A stretch of 64,000 nt of DNA, from NCBI RefSeq assembly GCF_029784155.1, contig NC_073691.1, forward strand, positions 91,408,722 through 91,472,721. The letters run 5' to 3'. A program made the position numbers and the translations under genes. A model generated the notes under the pieces. That model worked only from the letters and a program-made list of their open reading frames with translations. It was not told the origin of the DNA and made no database searches. The DNA comes from Uranotaenia lowii. Lineage: Eukaryota; Arthropoda; Insecta; Diptera; Culicidae. Within the stretch, counting starts at the first letter, position 1. Each line of letters starts with the position of its first letter. Shown in pieces: positions 13,106 to 23,950 of this stretch.

Positions 13106-13847
13106 GGTTATTACAGTGGTTTTTTGACATTTCTCACGCACGTTTGAGCAGGGAAAAATACCCGGTCGACAAACACGGTCGTTTCTGAAGTTATTTTTCC
13201 AAAAAATTATAAGTTTTAGTGAAACTTCCAGCATTATACCACGAACACTTCCAGCGGCAAATAGGATTAAAAATCTTATCGATACATTAATCACATTTAA
13301 ATATTATTCAGCTTTTTTTTAAATCGTCTGAACACGTTCCAATCAACCCAACGAGAATGTCAATAACTTATTTCGCTCCTCAAACCTATCTAGGTACGAG
13401 CCAAGATACAGTTAAGATAAATTAGAATTCAAGTTTTTCAAGGAGTTATATGTAGTTTGTCTTTTGGTCGCAGTCAACCTTTCAGATTAAGTAGAACAAT
13501 TCCGAACTCAATGAATAATTTATAACAGACATTATAATTTTTATACTGGATAAATAAATTTTGAAATCAAAACTGATCTTAAAATTAATTGGCTTTGAAC
13601 TAAGGACCGCTATAACATTGCGTTTGTATTTTTTTTTTCATCTCAATCGATCAACAGTCATTGTATGTATAACATTCATCTCTTTTTATGATACAGTGAA
13701 TTAAAGTAAACAATTAACATTGAAGACAAAAACGACAATGAAAATATTTGAGATAGAATTTAAAATACTAATAGGTGATTCAATCAAGACAGCATGCATT
13801 TGGCTTGTTAATTCTTAAGTGTAATTTTTTTCTTGATGAAGCACAGT
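13106..13847. other. Anonymous AT-rich DNA
   Basis: No gene or repeat terminus was recognised. Confidence 0.4.
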
Positions 13848-13960
13848 AGTTTCACGATGCCCCGACAGATGGCGTATGATTCTGGGCGACTTGTAGTTGT
13901 ATGGATTCAAGCCCCTTTGATCAGTCTGGGTATCTGGTGTCTGCGGTCTAACTTTAGCTT
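13848..13960 (-). repeat. Dispersed repeat R, right copy
   Basis: This is the inverse of 9888-10010. Read on the minus strand it begins 'gttagaccgcagacaccaga' and ends 'gggcatcgtgaaact'. The middle differs in sequence and length from the left copy. Confidence 0.5.
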
Positions 13961-14110
13961 TCTTGGTTACTAAGTCAATTTTTTTTAAGCATTCAGTAGC
14001 TGATTTACAGTTTTTTTTTCGAAGCAAGTCTTTCGAGACTGTAGTGTAACGTGTAGAAATTTCTGAGACGGATGAGGATAAGTGAAAATCATAGCCATCT
14101 TTTAGAGCAA

Positions 14111-14408
14111 ATTCACTGGTGTTGAGGGAAAGTGGTAGAAATTTTGACACTTTTAGCACATTTTAAAAACTTTACCATGCGAAAACATTTCAAGATCAGT
14201 GGTCTGTAAGATTTTTTACAACACGTGTTGTAGTCTCGCATGGTGTGATGCAAAAATAGCAATATTTCTATCACATACGGCTGCTATAGAAACAGTGCTG
14301 TAAAAAAAATACAACGCCCAAAGATCTTGAAAACATTTTTGCATGGTAAAATTTTCAAAATGTGCTATATGTGTCAACATTTCTACCACTTTCCCCAACA
14401 TCAGTGAA
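14111..14408. mobile_element. Foldback MITE upstream of the receptor exon
   Basis: The left arm (about 14112-14220, starting 'ttcactggtgttgagggaaa') is repeated inverted at about 14290-14408. The arms are roughly 110 bp, with scattered mismatches. The inner part has a second short palindrome, TACAACACGTGTTGTA, at about 14217-14232. It has no coding capacity. It lies about 390 bp upstream of the exon's splice acceptor. Confidence 0.7.
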
Positions 14409-14797
14409 CCTGCTCTTATCTAGGCCAAATCATGGACTGAAAGTGCCGAGTTTGACATAAATGTTATCACGATACTTCCTATTTTACGGAGTTTAAAAGG
14501 TTATCAAAAGTAGAATTTCATCCATTGCCCGAAAAAAATCAGTTTTGTATGAAGGTATTAAAAAAATGTTCAGTTAATTTAAAAAATAGCGAAAAGATTA
14601 AGCCTCTTTTGAACAACGAAAGTAATTTTGTTGCCACTTAAAACAGCTCCACCCTCTCTCTTCTAACGAAATTTCCATTAGCAATCATCTAATAACTAAC
14701 ATCTCCCAAATTAGGGCAACTGTCGTGGAAAAACTTTGACCGACAAAATGCAAATTAAAATTTTCGTATTCTTCCCTCCTCCCTTCGCCCAATACAG
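14409..14797 (+). other. 3' end of the intron upstream of the receptor exon
   Basis: The stretch ends in a pyrimidine-rich tract (14761-14790) and a CAG acceptor at 14795-14797. No earlier receptor exon was recognised anywhere in 1-14797, so this intron probably reaches beyond the window start. That is an inference from absence. Confidence 0.6.
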
Positions 14798-15133
14798 AAT
14801 CTGAAGAATCAAATTATGACCACAAACCTGTGGGTGGAGCAGACCTGGTACGACTACAAGCTCAAGTGGGAACCGAAGGAGTATGGCGGGGTGGAGATGC
14901 TGCACGTGCCCTCGGACCACATCTGGCGGCCGGACATCGTCCTGTACAACAACGCCGACGGTAACTTCGAGGTGACGCTCGCTACCAAGGCGACGCTCAA
15001 CTACACCGGACGGGTCGAATGGCGCCCGCCGGCCATCTACAAAAGTTCCTGCGAGATTGACGTCGAGTACTTTCCGTTCGACGAGCAGACGTGTGTGATG
15101 AAATTCGGCAGCTGGACGTACGATGGCTTTCAG
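14798..15133 (+). CDS. Nicotinic acetylcholine receptor alpha subunit (alpha3/alpha4-type), internal exon
   Basis: The exon is 336 bp, 112 codons, phase 0 at both ends. It is bounded by a CAG acceptor at 14795-14797 and CAG|GTGAGT after 15133. It encodes part of the extracellular ligand-binding domain of a pentameric cation channel gated by acetylcholine at neuronal synapses. Visible motifs in order: loop D region ([15 protein letters not shown]), loop A ([13 protein letters not shown]), the beta6 region (PPAIYKSSC), the complete 15-residue Cys-loop [15 protein letters not shown] with 13 residues between cysteines, and the loop B tryptophan in GSWTYDG. The vicinal cysteines and the four membrane helices must lie in later exons; none was found in the window. 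Subunit type rests on recall of the [15 protein letters not shown] segment; alpha3 is favoured over alpha4. The ATG at 14816 is an internal methionine, not a start. GC content is far higher than in the surroundings, as expected of constrained coding DNA. Confidence 0.95.
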
Positions 15134-16419
15134 GTGAGTTGTTTACCAGTTTCTTTTTCATTTTTTTTGGCAGTTTTTCCATGTCCTCAAACCATTTGGA
15201 CTGGATGAAAGTTTTTGCCCTTTTCTTGGCTTCGGTTGAAGAGTACCAGGGAAATCTATTTTTCATGTGAAGGAAACCAAGTTGTTTTGATTGATGGATA
15301 TGAATAAAAAAAAGTGTTTCAATCAGTGCTCTTGATGAGTAGATTAATATTCCTGTGTCTTTCGAGCATCTGACGTTTGGTTCGGTAACTGTTGACCACT
15401 ATGATTATCTTCTCAAATCATGGCGACTGAAATTTGAAATGTGAGAAACAAAATTCATTTGAAAAAAAAAAATAGACTTACAAAGACCATAATTCTAAAA
15501 TCTTCGGTTGCGTTATTTTTAATTAAAGCTTCACTTAACATACGTAAGTCCCCCCCAGAGAGTATTTCCACTTTTTACAAATATTGTGTCGACTCGAGTG
15601 CCTCCCATCACATTAGGTTCGACTTTTCCCTCATCCGTTCCGGATCGCCCCAAAATAGGATCCACATAAATAAAGGTGGGGCTAATACAAAGTCGATTGT
15701 TATCCTGCCTGACACCCCGGATTACAGATATCCGGATCACGCCCAGTCCAACTAAACTGAAAGGGCAGTTATCATTTGCTGGAAGTTATCGTTATGGCTG
15801 GGTTTGTGCCAGGAAGGCCAGGAGAACGATGAAACGAGTGGGTTATGTTTATCGTTTGTCACCTGTGGTCAACGATAGGTAGGTTCTCGAAAATGTTCGT
15901 TCCTTCTTTCGACTACCGAAAAACATACGAGATATGGAAGATATGTGTGAGTGACAGATACGATTATTATTATTTTCAGTTGAAGATTATTCTAGCGGTT
16001 AGATAAACGTCACGCAAGTTTTTTTTGAATTTCTAAAGATTACCAAAATTTTATGTTTATCATATACCAAGCAATTTCAAATTTTTTTTAGCTACACACT
16101 ATTTACAATTCAAGAATGGTTATTTTTAATCCATCGCTTTCTAATGAGCCTTACAGTATGCGATGGATTTGAAGCTGTATTATTCATCTGTTTCGCTGCT
16201 ATGTGACTGAAAAATTAGTAAAGGTACGTTTAATGCTGGTGCCGCTTTATCTCTCCCCCAATCTCCCGGAAAAATCTGTTGCGCATTGTGTTGAGGAGCA
16301 ATCTGAGAGCTAACTAAGTTCATTCTTGGTACGTTCACGAGAAAAGATGCTGCTCTCCGAATCAAAGGTCCCAGAGTCTAGAAGCCGTCCTGATCTTAAT
16401 TGCAATTGATTTTGTAATA
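15134..16419 (+). other. Start of the downstream intron, with a GC-richer island
   Basis: No further receptor exon was recognised. The segment 15545-15745 is notably GC-richer than its surroundings and open on both strands for about 70-100 codons. It matches no product I know and could be a fragment of a retroelement terminal repeat. The rest is anonymous. Confidence 0.4.
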
Positions 16420-16677
16420 AAAACAGTTTAACCTCTCAAACCAATGGTAATCTTCGGTTCAGATGATATTTGAACGGTATTTTTTCGGTATAAACTACAA
16501 GCCACCTAATTTCTTATTTCTTCTGTTGCATAAACTAAGGCGTATACTGCCCCGCTATTTCGCCGTAATTTATGCAATCTAAGAAAAGCTGCATTTCAAA
16601 TCTACTGGTGTCCTGAAAAATCCTGTTTTTGTTCTTCGCGGTGTCCTGATTTTTTGACAAAACCACCTGGCACCTCT
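16420..16677 (-). mobile_element. hAT-like element Z, terminal fragment
   Basis: Read on the minus strand this is the left part of the element found complete at 20105-21602. It has GCCAGGTGG near the terminus, then 'aatcaggac', 'gcgaagaa', 'ggatttttcaggacacc' and 'atcatctgaaccgaaga'. The terminal CAG and any target duplication are not preserved. Confidence 0.6.
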
Positions 16678-16810
16678 TCTTCGAACGCTACCTTTTGCAA
16701 GAAAAAAAAAGAATCCAAAACAACAAACTGCAGTGGGCATGGTAGCGGGGGAGAAATTGTTGTTATTTTTTCTACGTTGTGTGGTGGGAGTCTAAATGAT
16801 TATTATGTCT

Positions 16811-16973
16811 GTTCAATGAAGTTTAGTCGAAACGGGTCGAAACAAGTAGAAATGGATTGACATTTGATCACCTGTCTCTTTCCAATTGACTTCGACCGAT
16901 TTCTACCAAGTCGAAACTAATCCTGCTGCCGAGCTGGATTGGTTTCGATTAGTTTCAACTTGCTTCATTGAAC
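16811..16973. mobile_element. Probable foldback MITE rich in TCGAAAC words
   Basis: The ends are inverted: GTTCAATGAAG at 16811 and CTTCATTGAAC ending at 16973. The inner sequence has diverged arms built from 'gtcgaaac' and 'gttgaaac' words. A related unit, 'gttgaacatctatcagttga', continues to about 17053. No coding content and no clear target duplication. Confidence 0.5.
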
Positions 16974-17053
16974 AACAACCTGACTAGTTTCGACCAAAAC
17001 ATTGGCTCGTTGAACATCTATCAGTTGACAGAAACCAGTTGAAACCGATTTTT

Positions 17054-17432
17054 ACCAACGGTTGAACGAAGCTATTGTCTTCATTTACTCTGAGGTGTAT
17101 GACTGAAACACAGGGCGTTCTTTGTTTAATATTCTCTTTCCCAGTAAGCGCGTCCTCTCAAAAATCGACAGAGCATGCAAAAAATTGAGAGTTCAGTCAC
17201 CGAACTTAGAATAAAACGGTTAATTTTAGCGACACTCCAAAGAACGCAAGAATTCTCATTCGGTTTGTCCGGCCGAGATACCTAGAGGCAACGAATACGA
17301 ATGCGTACATGCGAAATCAGTTTGAATCGTACTCTCGTACGGTGTGGCCGCATTTATTTCCGTGTTTTTTTATGCGTGCTTTTAATCGTAGCAGTCGACT
17401 TCGCTCGCAGGCAGGCAGACACGCGTCTCGAA
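17054..17432. other. Unassigned GC-richer flank of the hAT-like insertion
   Basis: Before the insertion at 17433 this sequence was continuous with that after 19336. It has short open frames on both strands, none recognised. It could belong to an older retroelement. Confidence 0.35.
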
Positions 17433-19328
17433 CAGGGATGTCAACCTTCCAGATTTTGTCTGGATCTTCCAGACTTTTTGGACTTTTGCCAGACATTTTT
17501 TTAGGTTTCCAGACTTCCAGACTTTTGACATTTCTTCCAGACAATTCCAGACTTTTGGGTTTGGACATTAATTATTATAAGAAACTATGAAAATTCAAAT
17601 TGGCCATGGTGTAATATGACAGGAAATGATAAATTTTATGAATTATAAATTCAAAAGTGTTCGAAACTTATTAATAATGGCAAATGCTTTGAAGATGAAT
17701 GTTCAATCGAGAGTCAGACAGAGCACGTGACTGGTATAGTGACAGAAAAATACGAAACGCAGAGAAAACTTGGATTTTGAAACAAATCAAAACTGGCTTT
17801 GATTCAAAATATTCAGTTTTTTTAATCAAATTCCTGTTTTCTTTGAATCAATGAATTATTGTTATGATTCGAAAGATTAATTTTGGAATGAAAGAATTAA
17901 TTTTTTGAACTGAATAATTTTGGACTTTGATTTTGAACAAATTCTTGGGTTCAAAAGATATTTGTCCACTTGCACTTTTTTATTGCGTTGAGTTTTCTTT
18001 CAACCAAAAAAAAAATGTTTTCAACAGAAAGGAATAATTTCTTTAAATTGAAACTTCCAACTTAGAAGATATTTTGGATTGAGCAAGAACCGAATGCGAA
18101 TAATTCGAATCAGAGACAACTATTTAGGAGAATTCCTGATGAAAAATGGTAAGTGTGTGTTAATCCGTTAATCTAAAAGTGAATATTTAAGATTTCATAT
18201 AAAATCTTGCATTGTTACATGACCAAGACTGATTCCACCCCAAATCCTGATTATCTTTGGCTCGATCTTCAGCGTCATTCACCAGTTGAACGACCAATCA
18301 AGCTAGCAACCAGAGTTGCTTCCGGAAGTCTATTGAGCGACCCAAGAAGAATGCCCTCAGGCCAAAATTAGGAGCGGATGATTCAATTATAGTGAACCAA
18401 TTGATGATGTAATTTCTTTGTTTTTCTTATTCAAAATTCCTAATAGGAACTTCGGATCAACAGAAAATATTTCGTACAATCTAAATCTAAATAACATTGT
18501 AGCAAACGAAAACAACTTTGCTCTTTTGATGTTTTTTTTTTGTTTCAAAGAATTAAGATTTTGATTGAAAAGAAAAATTATTTAAAATTAAGGAAAATGC
18601 CTTTTAACCAAAGCAATATCTGTTCATACCAAAATCAAAGGAAAAAGTCCGGCACTTTTCTATGAAAACTAAAATCATTCCGCTGCGTGTATTGCCAATT
18701 GCAAAATTGATCTTAGGGGCAGTGGACCACGTCGACAGAAAAATGAGATTTTTAACCCCTCCTCCCCCTCCGTGGACAAGCGTGGACATTTGGCAAACCC
18801 CTCCCCCCCTCTCTGGATGTCCACGTGGACAGATTTGATAAAGTTTTTATTTTTAATACCTATGATTAAAAGTTAGAAAACACCACTTTTTGCCTTTTTG
18901 TTATTCAAATGGTTGATTTTGAAAAACCGAATAAGAATTTCCTTTAAAAATTAAATTTTTTAAATTTCTTAATTACCATATTTATCACTTGCTTTCAAGT
19001 AGCTGCTAATTGTTTAAACTTAAACTAGAAAGGTATGCTATTCTAAGATTTTGATTTAAACTTCTTAATATTTATTTACCTTTTGAAAATATTTTGAAAG
19101 TAAGTATGTCCATGTGGACATGACCCAAACCTCTACCCCCTTCTCCGTGTACAAGCGTGGACATTTCCATACCCCCCTCCCCCCTCCTAAGTTGTCCACA
19201 TGGTATTTGAACGGCCCCTTAAAAAAAAGGAGCCACCTTCAAAACTTTGGTGTCCAGACATTTCCAGACAATTCCAGACATTTTTTCAAAATCTTCCAGA
19301 CTTTTCTGAAAAATAGTTGGCAACCCTG
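17433..19328. mobile_element. Non-autonomous hAT-like element with perfect 8-bp TSD
   Basis: The element is 1,896 bp. It is flanked by the exact 8-bp duplication GTCTCGAA at 17425-17432 and 19329-19336. The left terminus is CAGGGATGTCAAC; the right terminus, inverted, is CAGGGTTGCCAAC. Subterminal 'tccagac' words recur many times at both ends, as expected for hAT transposase binding sites. I found no transposase open frame. A second element (18715-19219) is nested near the right end. Confidence 0.85.
18715..19219. mobile_element. Nested element related to the GGGGCCGTTC MITE (family G)
   Basis: The right end on the minus strand reads GGGGCCGTTCAAATA, identical to the terminus at 4417. The left end, GGGGCAGTGGACCACG, appears to have lost part of that motif. 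Inside are repeated 'tgtccacgtggaca'-like words and long C-runs in inverted arrangement. It is located inside the hAT-like element. Confidence 0.55.
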
Positions 19329-19924
19329 GTCTCGAAGAGAAAAATACAAACACGATTCGGGTTGTTTTCGTGTGTTTCTCTGGAGGGCGTGTCTTAGGTT
19401 ATTTCGTGTCACTCACCCAAGGCACGCGTATGGTGTGTTCCTCTCTGCCGATGTAATGATGCAAAATCGCCAGAGAGATCGTTACGATCCCTTTGGCGGT
19501 TTGAGTTACCTCTCTGCCGATTCATGTTTACTGGGTTCTCCCACTCAGATGCAAATGCTCTCACACTTGCCGTCCGAGTCACTTACAGCTCGTGTAAACT
19601 CAGGTAACGAGTGGAGCACGATCAGCGAAAGAGGATTACACTCGGATCGGAAGCCGAACTGAAAACAGTGTAGTTTTCTCCCGGCTCTTTGATGTTTGAG
19701 AAAAGCCGACCAACCCTGTTCAGGACTATTAAAGCTTGCTGTACAACTTTTGTTATCTTGAAAGTTTACAAAAAGTTTCCAAGATAAAGCTTGAAAAACC
19801 ACTTTACAGCTTTAAAAAAACTTAAACGAGACTTACTTAAAATTTCTTGAAAATATTTTCTCTGCCTCCAGTACGATGGTTTTCATATGTTTCATGAACT
19901 TTTTTTCTGATATAGTGTTGACAT
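19329..19924. other. Unassigned GC-richer DNA between two elements
   Basis: An open frame of 182 codons ends at 19662 but begins inside the hAT-like element and shows no recognisable domain. I treat it as chance. No gene is supported. Confidence 0.4.
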
Positions 19925-20104
19925 TGGCTCTTATTCTGCGCCTCGATTGACGTGACGATAGTAGAGTCACCCAAGTGACTCTATTCCAGCAGTCGGTCAA
20001 GGTGAGGAACGTCACTTCGGATGAACTTTGTGAGTTCTTACCCTATTCTCGTAGTCACCGTGGGTGAGAATCGTCGCATTCGGAAGACGATTTTAAGTGA
20101 CAAT

Positions 20105-21602
20105 CAGGGGTGCCAGGTGGTTTCGTCAAAAATTAGGACGACGCGAAGTTAAAAATCAGGATTTTTCAGGACACCTCTTGCTTCATGAAAATATTAAGGA
20201 TTTCTGGTAAGATTGCATAATTGAAGGCGCAATACAGGTGTTGTAAACGCCTTGATTTATGCAACAGCAGTACGGCTGGCCGATAGTTCATATAGAAAAA
20301 AAAAACCATAAAAATATCATCTGAACCGAAGACTCTCATCTGTTAAATGGTTTTAACTGTTTTATGACCTATTTATTCGATTTTTTCATAGTGGCCCTTA
20401 TTCTGCGCCGCGCGTGAGGTGACGTTTGTCACCTCACCTCGGAGTCACCGTGAGTTTTGTCACCTTATTCCCGGAGTCGATGTCGGCAAAGTGACAGACA
20501 CTCATTCCTAGGTGAGTGACTGGATGAACCCATGTGTCAAATCAGCTCAGTTTGTTTTTATTTTGCTTGCGCGTCGAAATTTTAAAATTTAATTTTGAAA
20601 AAAATGTTGAAAAATTCGGTTCGGAAACCGTCACCGTAGGACTGTACGGCTTAAGCGAGGAGGTTAAGCTAGAAATGGAGCCGAGGATCGTAGCGGATGT
20701 GGAACAAAGGTAGTCGACGGTTGTTGTTCGAACGCCAACACTCGCAAATAGGACCAGCACCAGTGGCGATATCACTTTTCCAGCAACGCCAGCCGTGCAG
20801 GCACCCCCGGGTGGAGAAAGGTGAAAATGTATTTGCTAAGCATAAAAGTATCGTGACCTAAAATGTAGCAGCGGCGGCTGAAGGTAAAACAGTCAGTCAG
20901 CAGCGGCTTCAGGTACCCGGAAGTAGAAACAGACGCGTCGCTCAAATGCGCTGTTCTGAAGTAAATTGGATTGATATTTTAGAATAAATCATTTAATTAA
21001 CTATTTAGAGCCTTTCATTCCCATGTACATAAATTTTCTGTTAAATTTCTTTTTCGTCCCCACCTGAAAAGGTACCTACAATCCTCATCGATTGCCGAAT
21101 TAGTTCAGCAAATCTAGATTTGTTCGTGAAAATTGTTTTTAAAATGGTCATATTTTAATGTTGTTGAACTTTTAGAACCAAATTATTCCCAGTTTCATAA
21201 ATTTTTCATTGAATTTCTATCTCGTCACCACCTGAAAAGGTACCGACAATTGTCACCTAAAATCGTCACCCGAATGCGACGATTCTCACCCACGGTGACT
21301 ACGAGAATAGGGTAAGAACTCACAAAGTTCATCCGAAGTGACGTTCCTCACCTAAACCGACTGCTGGAATAGAGTGACTTGGGTGACTCTACTATCGTCA
21401 CGTCACTCGAGGCGCAGAATAAGGGCCAGTTTAACTACAAATTCGATCATATTATAGAACTTTTTATGAAAATCAGGACAAATCAGGACATTTTAGGGGA
21501 AAATTTTCAGAAATCAGTAAAACTCGAGAGTTTTTGAAAAATCAGGACGGACCCTCGAAAATCAGGACAAATCCTGATAAATCAGAACACCTGGCACCTC
21601 TG
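20105..21602. mobile_element. hAT-like element Z inserted in W1
   Basis: The left terminus is CAGGGGTGCCAGGTGG; the right, inverted, is CAGAGGTGCCAGGTG. It is flanked by the 8-bp duplication GTGACAAT (20097-20104) and GTGACAGT (21603-21610). The unoccupied site exists in W2: on the minus strand near 21225-21265 the sequence runs straight through GTGACAATTGTCGG. 'Atcaggac' words recur at both ends. Most of its interior is the W2 insertion, leaving about 460 bp of its own, so it is itself a MITE-size element. Confidence 0.85.
20392..21428 (-). mobile_element. W2, short inverted copy of W nested in Z
   Basis: It has TGGCCCTTATTCTGCGCC at both ends in inverted orientation. Its left arm matches the right end of W1 and its right arm matches the left end of W1, so it lies in the opposite orientation. 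Blocks at 20985-21258 are the inverse of 21845-22091 in W1. At 1,037 bp it is an internally deleted derivative. Flanks 'catag' and 'gttta' show no obvious duplication. Confidence 0.8.
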
Positions 21603-21635
21603 GTGACAGTTGTCGGTACCTTTTCAGGTGGCGAC

Positions 21636-21847
21636 CAAGGTCTTTTGATACACTAGGTTCTCCGACTTTCACAGTAAGTAGGCGAGGAGTGAGCGGGGCT
21701 TTCAATGAGTTTGTTTATTTTTTGCTCAGCTTTTCGGTGGTTTGTTGGTAAACAAACTTCATGAGTTCCGCATAGTTGCATAGCCTACATAGCCAAAATG
21801 GCGGAATCGGGAATTCGATAACACCTCCTGAATATATACACACCTTG
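21636..21847. mobile_element. Small hAT-like MITE with 8-bp TSD
   Basis: This is a 212-bp element with short inverted ends CAAGGT/ACCTTG. It is flanked by the exact 8-bp duplication GTGGCGAC at 21628-21635 and 21848-21855. The empty site occurs in W2, where the corresponding minus-strand sequence runs 'caggtggtgacgagatag' without interruption. Confidence 0.8.
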
Positions 21848-22668
21848 GTGGCGACGAGATAGAAAATCAATGAAAAATTTATGAAGCAGGGAATAATTTG
21901 GCTCTAAAAGTTCAACAACATTAAAATATGACCATTTTAAAAACAATTTTCACGAACAAATCTAGATTCGCTTAACTAATTCGGCAATCGATGAGGATTG
22001 TCGGTACCTTTTCAGGTGGTGACGAAAAAGAAATTTAACAGAAAATTTATGTACACGGGAATGAAAGGCTCTAAATAGTTAATTAAATGATAAGAATGGT
22101 AGTTTTGAACATGTATGATTTTTTTTTTATTTATTGAAATTTTTTGCAAAATGTGAAAACGTGAAAACACGAACACTTTGAAAATAAAATATTAGCAATT
22201 AGTCCGTTTATTTTCACAATTATCATTAGGATCATTTTTCCTCGAAACCTTTTCCGACATATGTAACCAAAATTACGTATGTTGTTCCACCTCAACTCCG
22301 CAAATTCAATGTTTTCCGGCATATTTCCGTTCTTGGGTCATGGCCTTTTCTTATCGGAAAGTTTGGTTTGGTCGGTCGGTATGTGGATGTGGAGGTAAGT
22401 GAAGGTAACACAGGCTTCGATCGGGTTTTAAAAAAAATAGGCTGAAGGTTTTTTCGACGGAATACCACGACGTTCCTGTGACGCAGCCTCGAAGATGGCG
22501 AAGTCATGTTGTAAGTTTTTGTCCAGTTCTAAGATTGTGACCACTATTCCAAATCTAAAAAATAATAAAATCCATTAGTAAAGAATCAGTACGCCACAAT
22601 CAACTAACTGTTCGGATCGATAATTTCCGGCATGCCACGGTGGTAACCTCGGTTGGAGAAAATATATA

Positions 22669-23744
22669 GGGGAAAACTGTACAAGACGCACCAGCTAAGC
22701 ATAATTGCTATTTACAGCGATACCAATCATTTAAGAACCAAATTGAAAGTTGACGACGATTTAGGGATCAGAATTACGTATTATCGAAAAGAAAAAATAT
22801 GAGAAAAACACTATTTTGACTACATTTTTGTAAAAAAACTAAAACAGCCAGAAAACAAACCGCGGGGTAGAACGCCAAAGCTAGTGGACAGAACGCACCA
22901 AACATGAAGGGTGGTAAGAAATGGAACAACGATTATACGGAATGTTATTATTGAAACATCAAATATTTGATTACATGTTCATCGTATTTTTGTAAACTAA
23001 CCATCCTTTGGCTAAAAATCATTTAGTGTTGCTAAACTCTACGAAAATTTCGCTTTTCAAAATACACTTTTTAATATCCTTATATATAAAACGCCTTCAA
23101 GTAGGCAACGAAATTCAATTTTTTTTGACTGATATGGTGATATCGTAGCAAACATGGCGGCCGATAATTTTTTTCGAGTCGAATATTGGTGCACCGTTTT
23201 AACTCGAACAAGGACGAAATTTGTTATAATTATGCATTGTTATCGTAATTTGGGAGTCAGCAAATAAAAAGAATGGCATTTTGTTTTGATATTCGGGTTT
23301 TCTCAAAAGTTAACAGCATTCAAAATTTGAGCGTAAAACACGTGGTCTTGTGGGCATTCTGCCCCAATTTTCATCTGAACGATTTTTAATAAAATTTTGT
23401 AGGAAGTTAATAAAATACAACAAAAATTTTATAGTCTTCCGAAAGTGCACATGAGTGGATAAACGATAAGCTGTAGTTTTATAAAATTGCGCAGGATGTT
23501 TTACCATAAAACCTTATATGTTACTTATGAAAAATAAAAAGTTTCACGCTGATTCCATTAATTCTTCTGTTTCTAAGAACTGAAGTAGTTTTTGTGAACT
23601 TTTCATCTTTTGAATGATGAAAAAGCTTGTTTGCTACAATATAAATGAAGAAAAACATCATTTGAAGCCGTTGGTTAGTGTATATTTGAGAAATAATGGC
23701 ATCGGCCATCTTACCCCGCTAGTGCGTTTTGTACAGTTTTACCC
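22669..23744. mobile_element. TA-target MITE, family D, nested in W1
   Basis: The left terminus is GGGGAAAACTGTACAAGACG; the right, inverted, is GGGTAAAACTGTACAAAACG. The termini match for about 27 bp with three mismatches and are flanked by TA at 22667-22668 and 23745-23746. It is 1,076 bp, AT-rich, with no coding content. It interrupts W1 between 'ggagaaaata' and 'aaccggcacc'. Confidence 0.8.
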
Positions 23745-23795
23745 TAAACCGGCACCATTCGGAGCCGTCGGCATCTGATTTTGTTTTTTCAGCAA

Positions 23796-23950
23796 TAATA
23801 CCCAAATCCGAACCCAGCTTTGATGAGCGAAATTTCTACTTACGTCGCACAAATCGTCCGTTTATCATCCTAAAGCAGCTTGCTGTGACCGTACAATCCG
23901 ATGATGGCCATTTTCGAACCGAAATTCTAAACCGTTACACGAAAAACTAA
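23796..23950 (+). pseudogene. Possible terminal exon of an unknown W-encoded gene
   Basis: Behind a plausible acceptor (ttgttttttcag, ending 23795) an open stretch of about 50 codons runs to a stop at 23950. It contains the peptides FYLRRTNRPFIILK and VTVQSDDGHF. A candidate first exon lies at 22495, where ATG begins MAKSC and is followed by GTAAGT. The two would be joined across an intron holding MITE D. I do not recognise the product. A real gene fragment carried by W1 and a chance open frame are both possible. Confidence 0.25.

Noticed and set aside
14816..15208. 130-codon frame taken as a complete gene starting at ATG 14816
   Set aside because: The reading frame extends upstream to a splice acceptor, and codons after 15133 are intronic. 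It is an internal exon.
15545..15745. LTR of a retrotransposon
   Set aside because: It is GC-richer and partly open, but I found no second copy, no paired TG..CA ends and no target duplication.
19114..19662. 182-codon plus-strand frame
   Set aside because: It crosses the hAT-like element boundary at 19328, so it would be a chance fusion, and no domain is recognisable.
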